Shown: positions 8,908-17,262 of the stretch, piece by piece
Numbering within the stretch: position 1 is the stretch's first letter
Layout: each line of letters opens with the position of its first letter
DNA from: Streptomyces malaysiense
Lineage (GTDB): Bacteria; Actinomycetota; Actinomycetes; Streptomycetales; Streptomycetaceae
Reading direction: 5' to 3'
Length of the DNA stretch: 64,000 bases
Assembly (NCBI RefSeq): GCF_000980885.2
Contig: NZ_LBDA02000090.1
Location: 51,954 to 115,953, forward strand
Notes under the pieces: generated by a model
Database searches by the model: none
What the model was told of the DNA's origin: nothing
Seen by the model: the letters and a program-made list of their open reading frames with translations, nothing else
Made by a program: the position numbers and the translations under genes

Positions 8908-10200
8908 ATGACCGACAACGGAATACTCGTCTGCGGCGCCGGCATCGCGGGACCCGCTCTGGCGTACTGGCTACGCGAGGGGGGCTTCACCGTCACGCTC
9001 GTGGAGCGGGCGCCCGCGCCCAGGCCGGGCGGCCAGACCGTGGATCTGCGCGGCGCCGGTCGTACCGTGATCGAGCGGATGGGCCTGATGGACCGGGCCA
9101 GGGCCAGGAGCGTGGACCAGCGCGGTCTCGCCCTCGTCGACGCCTCGGGACGCGTCACCGCCGCACTGCCCGCCGACAGCTTCGGCGGCGAGGGGATCGT
9201 CTCCGAGATCGAGATCCTCCGCGGCGACCTCGCCCGCCTGCTGTACGAGGCGAGCCTGCCGGACACGGAATACCTGTTCGACGACACGATCACCGCGCTG
9301 GAACAGGACGCGGACGGGGTCACGGTCACCTTCGAGCGGGCTGCGCCGCGCCGGTTCGGGATGGTCGTCGGCGCGGACGGACCGCACTCCGTGGTGCGCG
9401 CGCTGGCCTTCGGGCCGGAGCGGGAGTCCGTCCGCCCGCTCGGCCTCAGCACGGCCTGGTTCACCGTCACCGACGACCTGGACCTCGACGGCTGGTACAT
9501 GATGCACAACGCGCCGCCCGGTCTGGTCGTCTCCGCCCGGCCGGGCCGGGTGCCCGGCGAGATCAAGGCGGGCCTCAGCTTCCGCTCGGCGCCCCTCACC
9601 CACGACCGCCGGGACGTCGCCGCCCAGCACGATCTGCTGGACCGGCGCTTCGCCCACGTCGGCTGGGCGGCCCCGCGTCTGCTGCGGGCGATGCGCACCG
9701 CCCCGGACTTCTTCCTCGACTCCATGGGGCAGGTCCGCCTCGACGGCTGGTCGCGCGGCCGGGTCGCGCTGCTGGGCGACGCCGGGTACTGCGCGACGCC
9801 GCTGACCGGCCTCGGCACCAGTCTCGCCCTGGTCGGCGCGTACGTACTGGCCGGCGAGCTGGCCACGGCCGCGGGCGACCACCGGGCCGCCCTGCGCCGC
9901 TACGACGAGGTCATGCGCCCGTACGTGGACCAGGCCCAGCGGCTGCCGCCGTTCGGCGTCGCCGGATACGCGCCCTCGGGCCGGCTCGGCATCCGGCTGC
10001 GCGACCTCTCCATGCGGCAGATGACCCGCCGGCCGATGCGGAACCTGCTCGCGGCCCAGTTCGCCAAGGCCGGGAACATCGAACTGCCCGCATACGGCTG
10101 GGGCTCACCGCTCCCCCGGCGCGGCCGGCCGCGACCGGCCGACGGCCGAATCCGGTTGCCCGTGGCGCCGGATGTCCGCGGGCAGGGGCACGGTACGTGA
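8908..10200 (+). CDS. FAD-dependent monooxygenase (PHBH/Tet(X)-like aromatic hydroxylase)
   Basis: A 430-residue class A flavoprotein monooxygenase, expected to use NAD(P)H and oxygen to hydroxylate an aromatic compound or antibiotic. Seen in sequence: the N-terminal dinucleotide-binding motif (VCGAGIAGPALAYWL, residues about 7-21), the DG motif (GMVVGADGPHSVVR near 150-165), and the GD motif (RVALLGDAGYCATPLTGLG near 285-305) that contacts FAD ribose. An in-frame TTG 12 codons upstream overlaps the likely promoter, so the ATG is preferred. It is divergent from a GntR-TetR repressor with paired operator-like repeats, which fits an inducible detoxification enzyme of the Tet(X) kind. The substrate is unknown; a house-keeping catabolic role is also possible. 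Confidence 0.9.
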   Translation: MTDNGILVCGAGIAGPALAYWLREGGFTVTLVERAPAPRPGGQTVDLRGAGRTVIERMGLMDRARARSVDQRGLALVDASGRVTAALPADSFGGEGIVSEIEILRGDLARLLYEASLPDTEYLFDDTITALEQDADGVTVTFERAAPRRFGMVVGADGPHSVVRALAFGPERESVRPLGLSTAWFTVTDDLDLDGWYMMHNAPPGLVVSARPGRVPGEIKAGLSFRSAPLTHDRRDVAAQHDLLDRRFAHVGWAAPRLLRAMRTAPDFFLDSMGQVRLDGWSRGRVALLGDAGYCATPLTGLGTSLALVGAYVLAGELATAAGDHRAALRRYDEVMRPYVDQAQRLPPFGVAGYAPSGRLGIRLRDLSMRQMTRRPMRNLLAAQFAKAGNIELPAYGWGSPLPRRGRPRPADGRIRLPVAPDVRGQGHGT

Positions 10201-10253
10201 GGCTGGGGCTTGCCCGAAGTCCGGGAGCGAGTCCGAGAGGGAGGCCGAGGCGG

Positions 10254-10700
10254 ATGACCACCGTGCCGCACCAGGAGTACGAGGAGAAGGGGCCGCCGGA
10301 GGAGCCGGTGGTCCGGCTGCACCGCTGGGACGCCACCTGGCCCGACGACGACCCGCACGCCAACTTCAAGTCGGACGTCGTGCTCTACGGGCGGCTCGAT
10401 CCGCTCGCCACCCTGCGGGGCATGGCCGAGAACCTGGACATCCCGGTCGGCGCCCTCGCCCGCTATGTGCTGGCGCGTTGGGCGACGGGCGGCAGCGGGG
10501 GCCTGCTGGAGGTGGGGCCGGTGATGGTGCACCGGCTGTGGGAGCCGATCGCCGAGGCGGAGCGGCAGGACAGCGACGGCGAGCGGCTGCGAGCGTACCA
10601 CCAGCTGCGGCAGATGATCGCCTGGCTCAAGCTGCCGCTGGACGAACCGGGCGTGTATCCGGCCCAGTTCGAGGACGGTACCGCCGGCACGACCGGCTGA
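10254..10700 (+). CDS. Conserved actinobacterial protein, probably DUF6027 family
   Basis: A 148-residue soluble protein with a charged N-terminus, then a Trp/Asp-rich stretch (HRWDATWPDDDPHANFKSD) and a helical core (MAENLDIPVGALARYVLARWA). I recall this pattern from proteins annotated DUF6027; that name is from memory. The ATG is preceded by GGGAGG at nine bases. The mention of an alternative helix-turn-helix role rests only on the helical core and is weak. It follows the monooxygenase by 53 bases and ends just before a strong hairpin at 10719-10745. Confidence 0.7.
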   Translation: MTTVPHQEYEEKGPPEEPVVRLHRWDATWPDDDPHANFKSDVVLYGRLDPLATLRGMAENLDIPVGALARYVLARWATGGSGGLLEVGPVMVHRLWEPIAEAERQDSDGERLRAYHQLRQMIAWLKLPLDEPGVYPAQFEDGTAGTTG

Positions 10701-10718
10701 ACCGCTGGAACCATGGTG

Positions 10719-10745
10719 ACGGCCCCCGCCGCCGGCGGGGGCCGT
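10719..10745 (+). terminator. Hairpin terminator
   Basis: A perfect 12-base stem (ACGGCCCCCGCC pairing with GGCGGGGGCCGT) around a 3-base loop lies 18 bases after the stop of the DUF6027-like gene. No T-run follows, as is common for GC-rich actinobacterial terminators. Confidence 0.75.
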
Positions 10746-10777
10746 GCCTCCGCACCCCGCTCACCCAGGAGTTCCCC

Positions 10778-11269
10778 GTGTCCGCACCGGACGTCGACCC
10801 CGTCACCAGCCGCAACCGCTCCGCGAGGCCCCCCGTCCCCCACGCCGCGATCGGCGTGGGCGCGATCGTCCTCGGGGAGCGGGGCGTCCTCCTCGGCCGC
10901 CATCACCGCGGCACCCTCGAACTCCCGGGCGGCACCGTGGAGGCCGGGGAGTCCCTGGAGGAGACCGTCGTACGGGAACTCGCCGAGGAGACCGGGCTGA
11001 TCGTGCGCACTGAGGAGGTCCGGCTCCTGGGCACGCTGGTCGATCACGTCGGGGACGTCGTACGCCTCACCGTCGGCGCGCTCGTCACCACATGGCGGGG
11101 GGAGCCGGCCACCCAACCGGACGAGCGGGTCGGCGACTGGGCCTGGTACCCCCTGGACGGGCTGCCCGACGGCCTGTTCGTGTGCAGCGCGCAGATCCTC
11201 ACCGCGTGGCGCCCCGGCCTGCCCATCGCGCACCCACCGGCGCACTTCACCCCGTACGCCCAGGGGTAG
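10778..11269 (+). CDS. Nudix hydrolase
   Basis: A 163-residue Nudix-family pyrophosphohydrolase that should cleave a nucleoside diphosphate linked to another moiety, using Mg or Mn. The Nudix box is complete and matches G-x5-E-x7-R-E-U-x-E-E-x-G-U: GTVEAGE, seven residues, then RELAEETGL (about residues 50-72). The GTG start has AGGAG six bases upstream. The substrate cannot be told from sequence; candidates include oxidised nucleotides, NADH or ADP-ribose. The gene is isolated between two hairpins and is convergent with htpG. Confidence 0.92.
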   Translation: MSAPDVDPVTSRNRSARPPVPHAAIGVGAIVLGERGVLLGRHHRGTLELPGGTVEAGESLEETVVRELAEETGLIVRTEEVRLLGTLVDHVGDVVRLTVGALVTTWRGEPATQPDERVGDWAWYPLDGLPDGLFVCSAQILTAWRPGLPIAHPPAHFTPYAQG

Positions 11270-11270
11270 C

Positions 11271-11318
11271 GAGGAGGGCGGCGCCGCCGGACCGGGATCC
11301 GGCGACGCCGCCCTCCTC
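11271..11318. terminator. Bidirectional terminator between the Nudix gene and htpG
   Basis: Arms GAGGAGGGCGGCG (11271-11283) and CGCCGCCCTCCTC (11306-11318) are perfectly complementary over 13 bases. The loop contains a second small inverted repeat (GCCGGACCGGGATCCGGC). Its place between two convergent genes fits termination in both directions. Confidence 0.85.
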
Positions 11319-11328
11319 CGTACGTCCC

Positions 11329-13230
11329 CTACAGCGCCTTCTCCATCCGCTCCGCCATCAGCTTCACGAAGCGTGCCGGTTCCTTCGGCTGGCCGCCCTC
11401 CGCCAGGACCGCGAGGCCGTACAACAGCTCGGCGGTCTCGGCGAGTTCGGTACCGTCGCCGCGCTCGGTGTACGCCTCGTTGAGGCCCTTGACCAGGGCG
11501 TGGCCGGGGTTGAGTTCGAGGATGCGCTTGGCCCGGGGGACCTCCTGGCCCATGGCCCGGTACATGTTCTCCAGGGCCGGGGTGAGGTCGTGCGCGTCGG
11601 AGACGACGCAGGCCGGGGAGACGGTGAGCCGGGAGGACAGCCGTACCTCCTTGATGTCCTCCGCCAGCCGCTCGCCCATCCACCCCAGCAGGCCGGCGTA
11701 CGCCTCGTCGCGCTTCTCCCGCTCGTCGTCGGAGTCCTCGTCCCCGCTCTTCGCGTCGAGGTCGAACTCGCCCTTGGCGACGGAGCGCAGCTTCTTGCCC
11801 TCGTACTCGCCGACCGCGTCGACCCACACCTCGTCCACGGCGTCGGTGAGCAGCAGCACCTCGATGCCCCGGTCGCGGAACGCCTCCATGTGCGGGGAGT
11901 TCTCGATGGCCTGGCGGGAGTCGCCGGTCAGGTAGTAGATGTCCTCCTGGCCGTCCTTCATCCGCTCCAGGTACTGCTTCAGCGTGGTCGGCTCGCTCTC
12001 GTGGTGCGTGCTCGCGAACGAGGCGACGGCGAGGAGTGCCTCACGGTTCTCCGCGTCGGTGACCAGGCCCTCCTTGAGGACGGTGCCGAACTCCCGCCAG
12101 AACGTGGCGTACCGGTCCGACTCCTCGCCCATCAGGTCCTTGACGGTGGAGAGGACCTTCTTCGTCAGCCGGCGCCGCATCATCTCGATGTGCCGGTCCT
12201 GCTGGAGGATCTCGCGGGAGACGTTGAGCGAGAGGTCGGCCGCGTCCACGACGCCCTTGACGAAGCGGAGGTACGGCGGGAGCAGCGCCTCGCAGTCGTC
12301 CATGATGAACACGCGCTTGACGTAGAGCTGTACGCCCCGCCGGAAGTCCCGGGTGAACAGGTCGTGGGGTGCGTGCTCGGGCAGGAAGAGCAGCGCCTGG
12401 TACTCGAAGGTGCCCTCCGCCTGGAGCCGGATGGTCTCCAGCGGATCGCGCCAGTCGTGGCCGATGTGCTTGTACAGCTCGTGGTACTCGTCGTCGGACA
12501 CCTGGTCGCGCGGCCGCGCCCACAGCGCCTTCATGGAGTTGAGGGTCTCGGGCTCCGGCTCGCCGCCGTCGGCCGGGGTCCCGGACGCCATCCTGATCGG
12601 CCAGGTGATGAAGTCCGAGTACCGCTTGACGATCTCCCTGACCTTCCAGGGGGAGGCGTAGTCGTGAAGCTGGTTCTCCGGGTCGGCCGGCTTGAGGTGC
12701 AGGGTGACCGAGGTGCCCTGCGGGGCGTCCTCGACCCTCGTCAGGGTGTAGGTCCCCTCGCCGCGCGAGGTCCAGCGGGTGCCGTGGCTCTCGCCGGCCC
12801 GCCGGGTCACCAGGGTCACCTCGTCGGCCACCATGAAACCGGAGTAGAAACCCACGCCGAACTGGCCGATGAGTCCCTCCTCGCCGGCCGCGTCCTTCGT
12901 CTCCCGCAGCTCGCGCAGGAATTCGGCGGTGCCGGAGTTGGCGATGGTGCCGATGAGCTGCCCGACCTCGTCGTACGACATACCGATGCCGTTGTCCCGC
13001 ACGGTCAGTGTGCGGGCTTCGCTGTCGATGTCCAACTCGATGTGCAGGTCGGACACTTCGACGTCGAGCGCGTCGTCCCGAAGCTTCTCCAGGCGCAGCT
13101 TGTCCAGCGCGTCGGATGCGTTGGAGACGAGCTCGCGCAGAAAGACATCCTTGTTCGAGTACACGGAGTGGATCATCAGCTGGAGCAGCTGACGGGCCTC
13201 CACCTGAAACTCAAACGTCTGCGTCGACAT
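11329..13230 (-). CDS. htpG: Molecular chaperone HtpG (Hsp90)
   Basis: A 633-residue cytosolic Hsp90 chaperone, the usual length for HtpG. The N-terminal GHKL ATPase is visible ([17 protein letters not shown] near residue 30, VRDNGIGMS, and the lid/phosphate-binding [11 protein letters not shown] near 115), followed by the middle domain with the conserved NVSREILQQ arginine segment and a C-terminal dimerisation domain. The start is taken at [16 protein letters not shown], with GAGG about 11 bases upstream; a longer open frame upstream is not typical of the family. It helps fold or hold stress-damaged client proteins using ATP. It follows the fluC-DUF190-fluC operon on the same strand after 80 bases and ends at a bidirectional terminator. 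No HAIR-type or CIRCE element was seen upstream. Confidence 0.97.
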
Positions 13231-13310
13231 GTTCGCGGTTACCTCACGGATCCTGTGGTCGGAACTGGCGGCAGCCACTGTAAAACACCATGTCGCGGCG
13301 GGGGGTCACA

Positions 13311-13685
13311 TCAGGCCCAGAGGGACTGCGCGAGGGCGGCGCCCATGAAGGCGGCGCCGAGTCCGGCGACGACACTGGCGACGACGTTGGCGGCGGCGAA
13401 GAAGCGCGCCCCGTCCTCGGCGAGCCGCAGCGTCTCGTAGGAGAACGTGGAGTACGTGCTCAGCGCCCCGCACAGCCCGGTGCCGAGCAGCAGCTGGAGG
13501 TTCGAGGACATCCCGCCGGCGACGACCGCCCCGGTGATCAGGCCCAGAAGGAGGCTGCCGACGACGTTGACGGTGAGGGTGCCCCAGGGGAAGACGGTGT
13601 CGTGCCTGGACTGCACGGTGCGGTCGGTCAGATAGCGCAGTGGCGCGCCGACGGCGGCTCCGGCGATGACCAGCAGCCAGTTCAC
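13311..13685 (-). CDS. fluC: Fluoride channel FluC/CrcB, short paralogue
   Basis: A 124-residue four-helix membrane protein of the FluC/CrcB family, which exports toxic fluoride passively as a dimer. It has the conserved Asn segment of helix 2 (TLTVNVVGSLLLG near residue 38) and the helix 3 break with its Thr/Ser/Phe motif (ALSTYSTFSYETL near 74) that lines the pore. Its ATG overlaps the stop of the DUF190 gene by four bases, so it is translationally coupled. A second FluC is encoded two genes upstream; in several Gram-positive bacteria two half-size paralogues are thought to pair with opposite topology, so this may be half of a heterodimer. Confidence 0.93.
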   Translation of the reverse strand: MNWLLVIAGAAVGAPLRYLTDRTVQSRHDTVFPWGTLTVNVVGSLLLGLITGAVVAGGMSSNLQLLLGTGLCGALSTYSTFSYETLRLAEDGARFFAAANVVASVVAGLGAAFMGAALAQSLWA

Positions 13686-14035
13686 GAACTCTCCTTCGCG
13701 TCATGCCCGCCCGGACAGACGATCTCGCAGTGGTCGACGGTCACCAGACCCTCCACGGCCAGCTCGTCGAGCTGGGGCAGGAAGTCCCGGACGCGTCGCT
13801 CGGTGTCGACGATGACCACGGCCACCGGCAGGTCCTCACTGAGGGACAGCAGCCGGCTGGTGTGGATCAGGGATGTCGCCCCGAATCCCTCCACGCCCCG
13901 GAACACGCTGGCGCCGGCCAGCCCCGCCCGGTGCGCCCGGTGCACGATCTCGGCGAAAAGGGGCTTGTGGTGCCACATGTCGTCCTCGCCGACGAGGACC
14001 GTGAGCCGGATGCCGGGAACGGTCGTTGTCGTCAT
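13682..14035 (-). CDS. DUF190 domain protein
   Basis: A 117-residue soluble protein of the DUF190 family, a PII/CutA-like small alpha/beta fold. Visible signatures are LTVLVGEDDMWHHKPLF at the N-terminus and GLAGASVFRGVEGFG in the middle, followed by DLPVAVVIVDTERRVRDF. It lies between two fluC genes with ATGA overlaps on both sides. DUF190 genes are often found beside fluC in actinobacteria, which suggests a regulatory or accessory role for the channel, but its biochemical function is not established. Confidence 0.9.
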   Translation of the reverse strand: MTTTTVPGIRLTVLVGEDDMWHHKPLFAEIVHRAHRAGLAGASVFRGVEGFGATSLIHTSRLLSLSEDLPVAVVIVDTERRVRDFLPQLDELAVEGLVTVDHCEIVCPGGHDAKESS

Positions 14036-14511
14036 GACGCCCTCCATTCGATGACGCGCCGGGTGAGGTGCGCGGTGGTCCAGACGGCCGCGAGGGCGCC
14101 GAGCGCGGTCGCGACGAGGTCGAGCAGGCCGGTGGTGGCCCGGCCCGTGCCGGTCAGGCGCTCGATGTCCACGGTGTAGGTGGAGAAGGTGGTGAACCCG
14201 CCGAGCACGCCGGTGCCGAAGAAGGGTCTGACCAGACGGTGCCCGGCGCCGATGTCGGTGATGACGACCATGAGGACGCCGATGACGGCGCAGCCGGTGA
14301 CGTTCACCCAGAACGTGGTCCACGGGAAGGCGCCGGACGCGGTCGGCCACAGCAGCCCGGTGCCGTAGCGGGCGCAGGCCCCGAGGGCGCCACCGGCGGC
14401 GATGACGGCGAGAACCGGTCCCTGCGTGCGCCACGGCAGGAGCCGACGGGCCGGTGGGCGCCGCTCGACGCCGCGTCCGGTGGATGCGTTCAGCGCGGTC
14501 CGCTCTGCCAC
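14032..14511 (-). CDS. fluC: Fluoride channel FluC/CrcB, long paralogue
   Basis: A 159-residue FluC/CrcB protein and the first gene of a fluC-DUF190-fluC operon. A roughly 30-residue basic cytoplasmic N-terminus precedes four membrane helices. The helix 2 Asn motif (TTFWVNVTGCAVIG) and the helix 3 pore motif (GGFTTFSTYTVDIE) are present. The GTG start is well supported by GAGGAGG five bases upstream. The protein ends in an ATGA overlap with the DUF190 gene. Together with the shorter FluC it probably forms a two-subunit fluoride exporter. I looked upstream for a fluoride riboswitch and did not see its conserved core. Confidence 0.92.
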   Translation of the reverse strand: MAERTALNASTGRGVERRPPARRLLPWRTQGPVLAVIAAGGALGACARYGTGLLWPTASGAFPWTTFWVNVTGCAVIGVLMVVITDIGAGHRLVRPFFGTGVLGGFTTFSTYTVDIERLTGTGRATTGLLDLVATALGALAAVWTTAHLTRRVIEWRAS

Positions 14512-14664
14512 ATGGGCCTCCTCGTACAGGGCGCCCGGGGCATGCCGGGGCGCACTTCGACAAAAGGAGGGACCATTGGCGGCGACATTGCCGCGGTTGG
14601 GTACGGCGAGACCCACCGCCGTGCGGGGACCGGAGTCGCACCGCGCGACCAGGATAGCGCGAAG

Positions 14665-14696
14665 CGGATACGGCCTGATGACGGGCCCGGTATCCG
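14665..14696. repeat. Inverted repeat upstream of the fluC operon
   Basis: CGGATAC and GTATCCG are perfectly complementary across an 18-base spacer. It lies about 155 bases upstream of the first fluC start and could be an operator or a leader hairpin. No conserved riboswitch core was recognised. Confidence 0.4.
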
Positions 14697-15074
14697 AGAC
14701 GGCCGCCCGCGGGTACGGGTGTTCCGGGGCCCCGGACCGGGCAGCCCTCCAGCGGTCCCGGCCTCCGCGGCAAGGAGATCTCACCCACACGTACCGGAGC
14801 CGCCGCCATCGACGCCCCGGGCGGGCCGTTCGCCGTTGCGGCAGGCGGGGCCCGGATGTCGCGTGCACGCGGGGCGTCGACGCGGGTCGCCGCCGCGGGG
14901 GCGCGCCGCAGCGATCCCAGCGGTCCGGGCGGGGCGGGCCCGCCCCGCCCGGACGACGACCCCGCCCGCCCGTCCGGCCCAGCGGGTTTCCCGACGTGAC
15001 CCAGGCACGCGAGCCGAGGGGATGAAGCACCACCGCCGAACCTGACATTCACCCACAGACCCCACCGAAACCAA

Positions 15075-15100
15075 TAGCTGAATTGCTAAAGTTCGCAATT
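15075..15100. promoter_or_regulatory. Candidate operator of ArsR-type regulator 1
   Basis: Two overlapping inverted repeats, TAGC-N6-GCTA (15075-15088) and AATTGC-N8-GCAATT (15081-15100), lie in an AT-rich island 50-75 bases upstream of the first arsR. ArsR-family repressors bind AT-rich imperfect palindromes near their own promoter, so autoregulation of the arsR-sulP operon is likely. Confidence 0.55.
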
Positions 15101-15149
15101 GATTAGATGCTACGTTCGTTGTATTCGCTGAGAGGGAAGTCGAGGGATC

Positions 15150-15491
15150 GTGTCGGTTCCGCTGTACCAGGCGAAGGCCGAGTTCTTCCGGATGCTCGGT
15201 CACCCCGTACGGATACGGGTGCTGGAGCTTCTCCAGGACGGGCCGAGGCCGGTCCGGGAGCTGCTCGCCGCCATAGAGGTGGAGCCCTCCAGCCTCTCCC
15301 AGCAGCTGGCGGTGCTGCGCCGCTCGGGGATCGTCACCTCCACCCGCGAGGGCTCGACGGTCGTCTACCAGCTGTCCGGCGGTGACGTGGCCGACCTGAT
15401 GCGGGCCGCGCGCCGGATCCTCACCGAGATGCTCACCGGGCAGCACGAACTGCTCACCGAACTGCGGGAAGCCGGGGTCTCCGCCCGATGA
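15150..15491 (+). CDS. ArsR/SmtB-type transcriptional regulator 1
   Basis: A 113-residue winged-helix repressor of the ArsR family. The DNA-recognition region is LSQQLAVLRRSGIVTSTREG near residue 48, followed by the wing (STVVYQL). The GTG start gives MSVPLYQAKAEFF, matching the start of its paralogue at 18630. There is no cysteine anywhere, so it does not have the classical arsenic or zinc site of ArsR/SmtB and must sense something else. Its stop overlaps the SulP start by four bases (ATGA), so regulator and transporter form one operon, with a palindromic AT-rich site just upstream. Confidence 0.9.
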   Translation: MSVPLYQAKAEFFRMLGHPVRIRVLELLQDGPRPVRELLAAIEVEPSSLSQQLAVLRRSGIVTSTREGSTVVYQLSGGDVADLMRAARRILTEMLTGQHELLTELREAGVSAR

Positions 15492-17212
15492 GCACCGCCC
15501 TCACCCGGGGTGTACGGACCGTGCACACCCGGATCAGCTCCCTGCTGCCCGGCCGCGCCGACCTCGCCGCGGTACGGCGCGATCCGCGCCGGGACCTCCT
15601 CGCGGGCCTCACCGTCGCGATCGTCGCGCTCCCCCTCGCCCTCGGCTTCGGCGTCTCCTCCGGGCTCGGCGCCGAGGCGGGCCTGGCCACCGCGGTGATC
15701 GCGGGCGCGGTCGCCGCGGTGTTCGGCGGCTCGAACCTCCAGGTGTCGGGGCCGACCGGCGCGATGACCGTCGTCCTCGTGCCGATCGTCGGCCGGTACG
15801 GGCCCACCGGTGTGCTCACGGTCGGGCTGATGGCCGGTGTCCTGCTGATCGCGCTGGCCACGCTGCGTGCCGGCAAGTACATGCGATACGTGCCCGCTCC
15901 CGTGGTCGAGGGCTTCACCCTCGGCATCGCCTGCGTGATCGGGCTCCAGCAGGTACCGAACGCGCTCGGCGTGCCCACGCCCAAGGCCGACAGGGTGCTG
16001 GTGACGGCCTGGCGGGCGGTCGAGGAGTTCGCGAAGGCGCCGAACTGGACCGCCGCGGGTCTCGCGCTCGCCGTGGCCGCGGCGATGCTGCTCGGCGCCC
16101 GGTGGCGGCCCACGATCCCCTTCTCGATCCTCGCCGTGATCGCCGCGACCGTCGTGGCCCAGCTCGCGCACCTGGACGCGGCCAGGCCGATCGGCGACCT
16201 GCCGTCCGGGCTGCCCGCGCCCTCCCTCACCTTCCTCCACCTCGGCGACCTGGGCTCCCTGGTGACGCCCGCCGTGGCCGTCGCCGCGCTGGCCGCCCTG
16301 GAGTCCCTGCTGTCGGCGTCGGTCGCGGACGGCATGACCGTCGGACAGAAGCACGACCCGGACCGCGAGCTGTTCGGCCAGGGCCTGGCGAACATCGCCG
16401 CCCCGCTGTTCGGCGGCGTACCGGCCACCGGCGCGATCGCGCGCACCGCGGTCAACGTACGGACCGGAGCCGGTTCCCGCACCGCCGCGTTCACCCACGC
16501 CGTGGTCCTCGCGGTGATCGTCTTCGCCGCCTCGCCCCTGGTCGCGAAGATCCCGCTGGCCGCGCTCGCGGGCGTGCTGCTGGCCACCGCGGTGCGCATG
16601 GTCGAGGTCAGCTCGCTGAAGGCCATGACCAGGGCGACCCGGGCGGACGCCGTGACACTCGTCCTGACCGCGGCCGGCACCCTCGCCCTGGACCTCGTCC
16701 ACGCCGTCGTCATCGGGCTCGCCGTGGCTGGTGCCCTCGCGCTGCGCGCCGTGGCCCGGCAGGCCCGTCTGGACCGGGTGCCACTGGACCGGGGCGACCA
16801 CAGCGCGGAGGAACACGCGCTGCTCGCCGAGCACATCGTGGCGTACCGGCTCGACGGCCCGCTGTTCTTCGCCGGAGCGCACCGCTTCCTGCTGGAACTG
16901 GCCGAGGTGGCCGACGTCCGGGTGGTGATCCTGCGCATGTCGCGGGTGTCGACCGTCGACGCCACCGGCGCGCTGGTTCTGAAGGACGCGGTGGAGAAGC
17001 TGCGCCGGCGCGGCATCGTCGTCCTGGCCTCCGGCATACGGCCCGGACAGCGACGCGTCCTGGACTCGGTCGGCGTGCTGGAGCTGCTGCGGCCCGACGG
17101 CCGGGACTTCGCCACCACCCCCGAGGCGATCCGGGCGGCACGCGGCCACCTGGAGGGCGTCGTGCCCGCGCAGCGGACCGCCCCGACGTCCGGCGAGGAG
17201 GCGGTCCGATGA
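15488..17212 (+). CDS. SulP family inorganic anion transporter with C-terminal STAS domain
   Basis: A 574-residue SulP (SLC26-like) permease. The N-terminal part has about ten to twelve membrane helices, beginning with LLAGLTVAIVALPLALGFGV and including the family motif GPTGAMTVVLVPIVGRYG near residue 95. It ends in a cytoplasmic STAS domain (about 445-555, with ILRMSRVSTVDATGALVLKD). SulP proteins carry sulfate, bicarbonate or related anions, often with Na or H symport. No carbonic anhydrase or sulfur gene lies nearby, so the substrate stays open. The start overlaps an arsR stop, and the stop overlaps a 17-codon ORF leading into an anti-sigma-type ATPase and a STAS protein. Confidence 0.93.
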   Translation: MSTALTRGVRTVHTRISSLLPGRADLAAVRRDPRRDLLAGLTVAIVALPLALGFGVSSGLGAEAGLATAVIAGAVAAVFGGSNLQVSGPTGAMTVVLVPIVGRYGPTGVLTVGLMAGVLLIALATLRAGKYMRYVPAPVVEGFTLGIACVIGLQQVPNALGVPTPKADRVLVTAWRAVEEFAKAPNWTAAGLALAVAAAMLLGARWRPTIPFSILAVIAATVVAQLAHLDAARPIGDLPSGLPAPSLTFLHLGDLGSLVTPAVAVAALAALESLLSASVADGMTVGQKHDPDRELFGQGLANIAAPLFGGVPATGAIARTAVNVRTGAGSRTAAFTHAVVLAVIVFAASPLVAKIPLAALAGVLLATAVRMVEVSSLKAMTRATRADAVTLVLTAAGTLALDLVHAVVIGLAVAGALALRAVARQARLDRVPLDRGDHSAEEHALLAEHIVAYRLDGPLFFAGAHRFLLELAEVADVRVVILRMSRVSTVDATGALVLKDAVEKLRRRGIVVLASGIRPGQRRVLDSVGVLELLRPDGRDFATTPEAIRAARGHLEGVVPAQRTAPTSGEEAVR

Positions 17213-17262
17213 ACGAGACGGCCAGCGCGGGAAACCACCACCCCGGCCCGGCGGAGCGATGA
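17209..17262 (+). CDS. Possible 17-codon coupling peptide
   Basis: ATG at 17209 overlaps the SulP stop (ATGA). The frame encodes 17 residues (MNETASAGNHHPGPAER), and its TGA overlaps or abuts the next gene's ATG codons at 17259/17262. The geometry on both ends would let ribosomes move from SulP to the ATPase gene without a gap. It may be a bridging ORF without function as a peptide; its length prevents any coding statistic. Confidence 0.35.
   Translation: MNETASAGNHHPGPAER

Larger units (their letters stand above)
14512..15149. other. 638-base intergenic region between the fluoride operon and arsR
   Basis: No gene recognised. It must contain the promoter of the leftward fluC operon and that of the rightward arsR-sulP operon. 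The left half holds an inverted repeat (14665-14696). The middle is GC-rich without a credible reading frame. The right end (15071-15125) is unusually AT-rich and carries overlapping inverted repeats. Confidence 0.7.

Noticed and set aside
7776..9866. A longer minus-strand reading frame extending the GntR-TetR gene upstream
   Set aside because: The added part runs antisense to the FAD monooxygenase and lacks motifs. The ATG at 8729 has a strong ribosome site and begins at the GntR domain.
14512..14700. Fluoride (crcB) riboswitch upstream of the fluC operon
   Set aside because: I read the minus strand for the conserved GGNGAUGG and GCUGAUGRC core segments and did not find them in a fitting arrangement. 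A covariance-model scan would be decisive.
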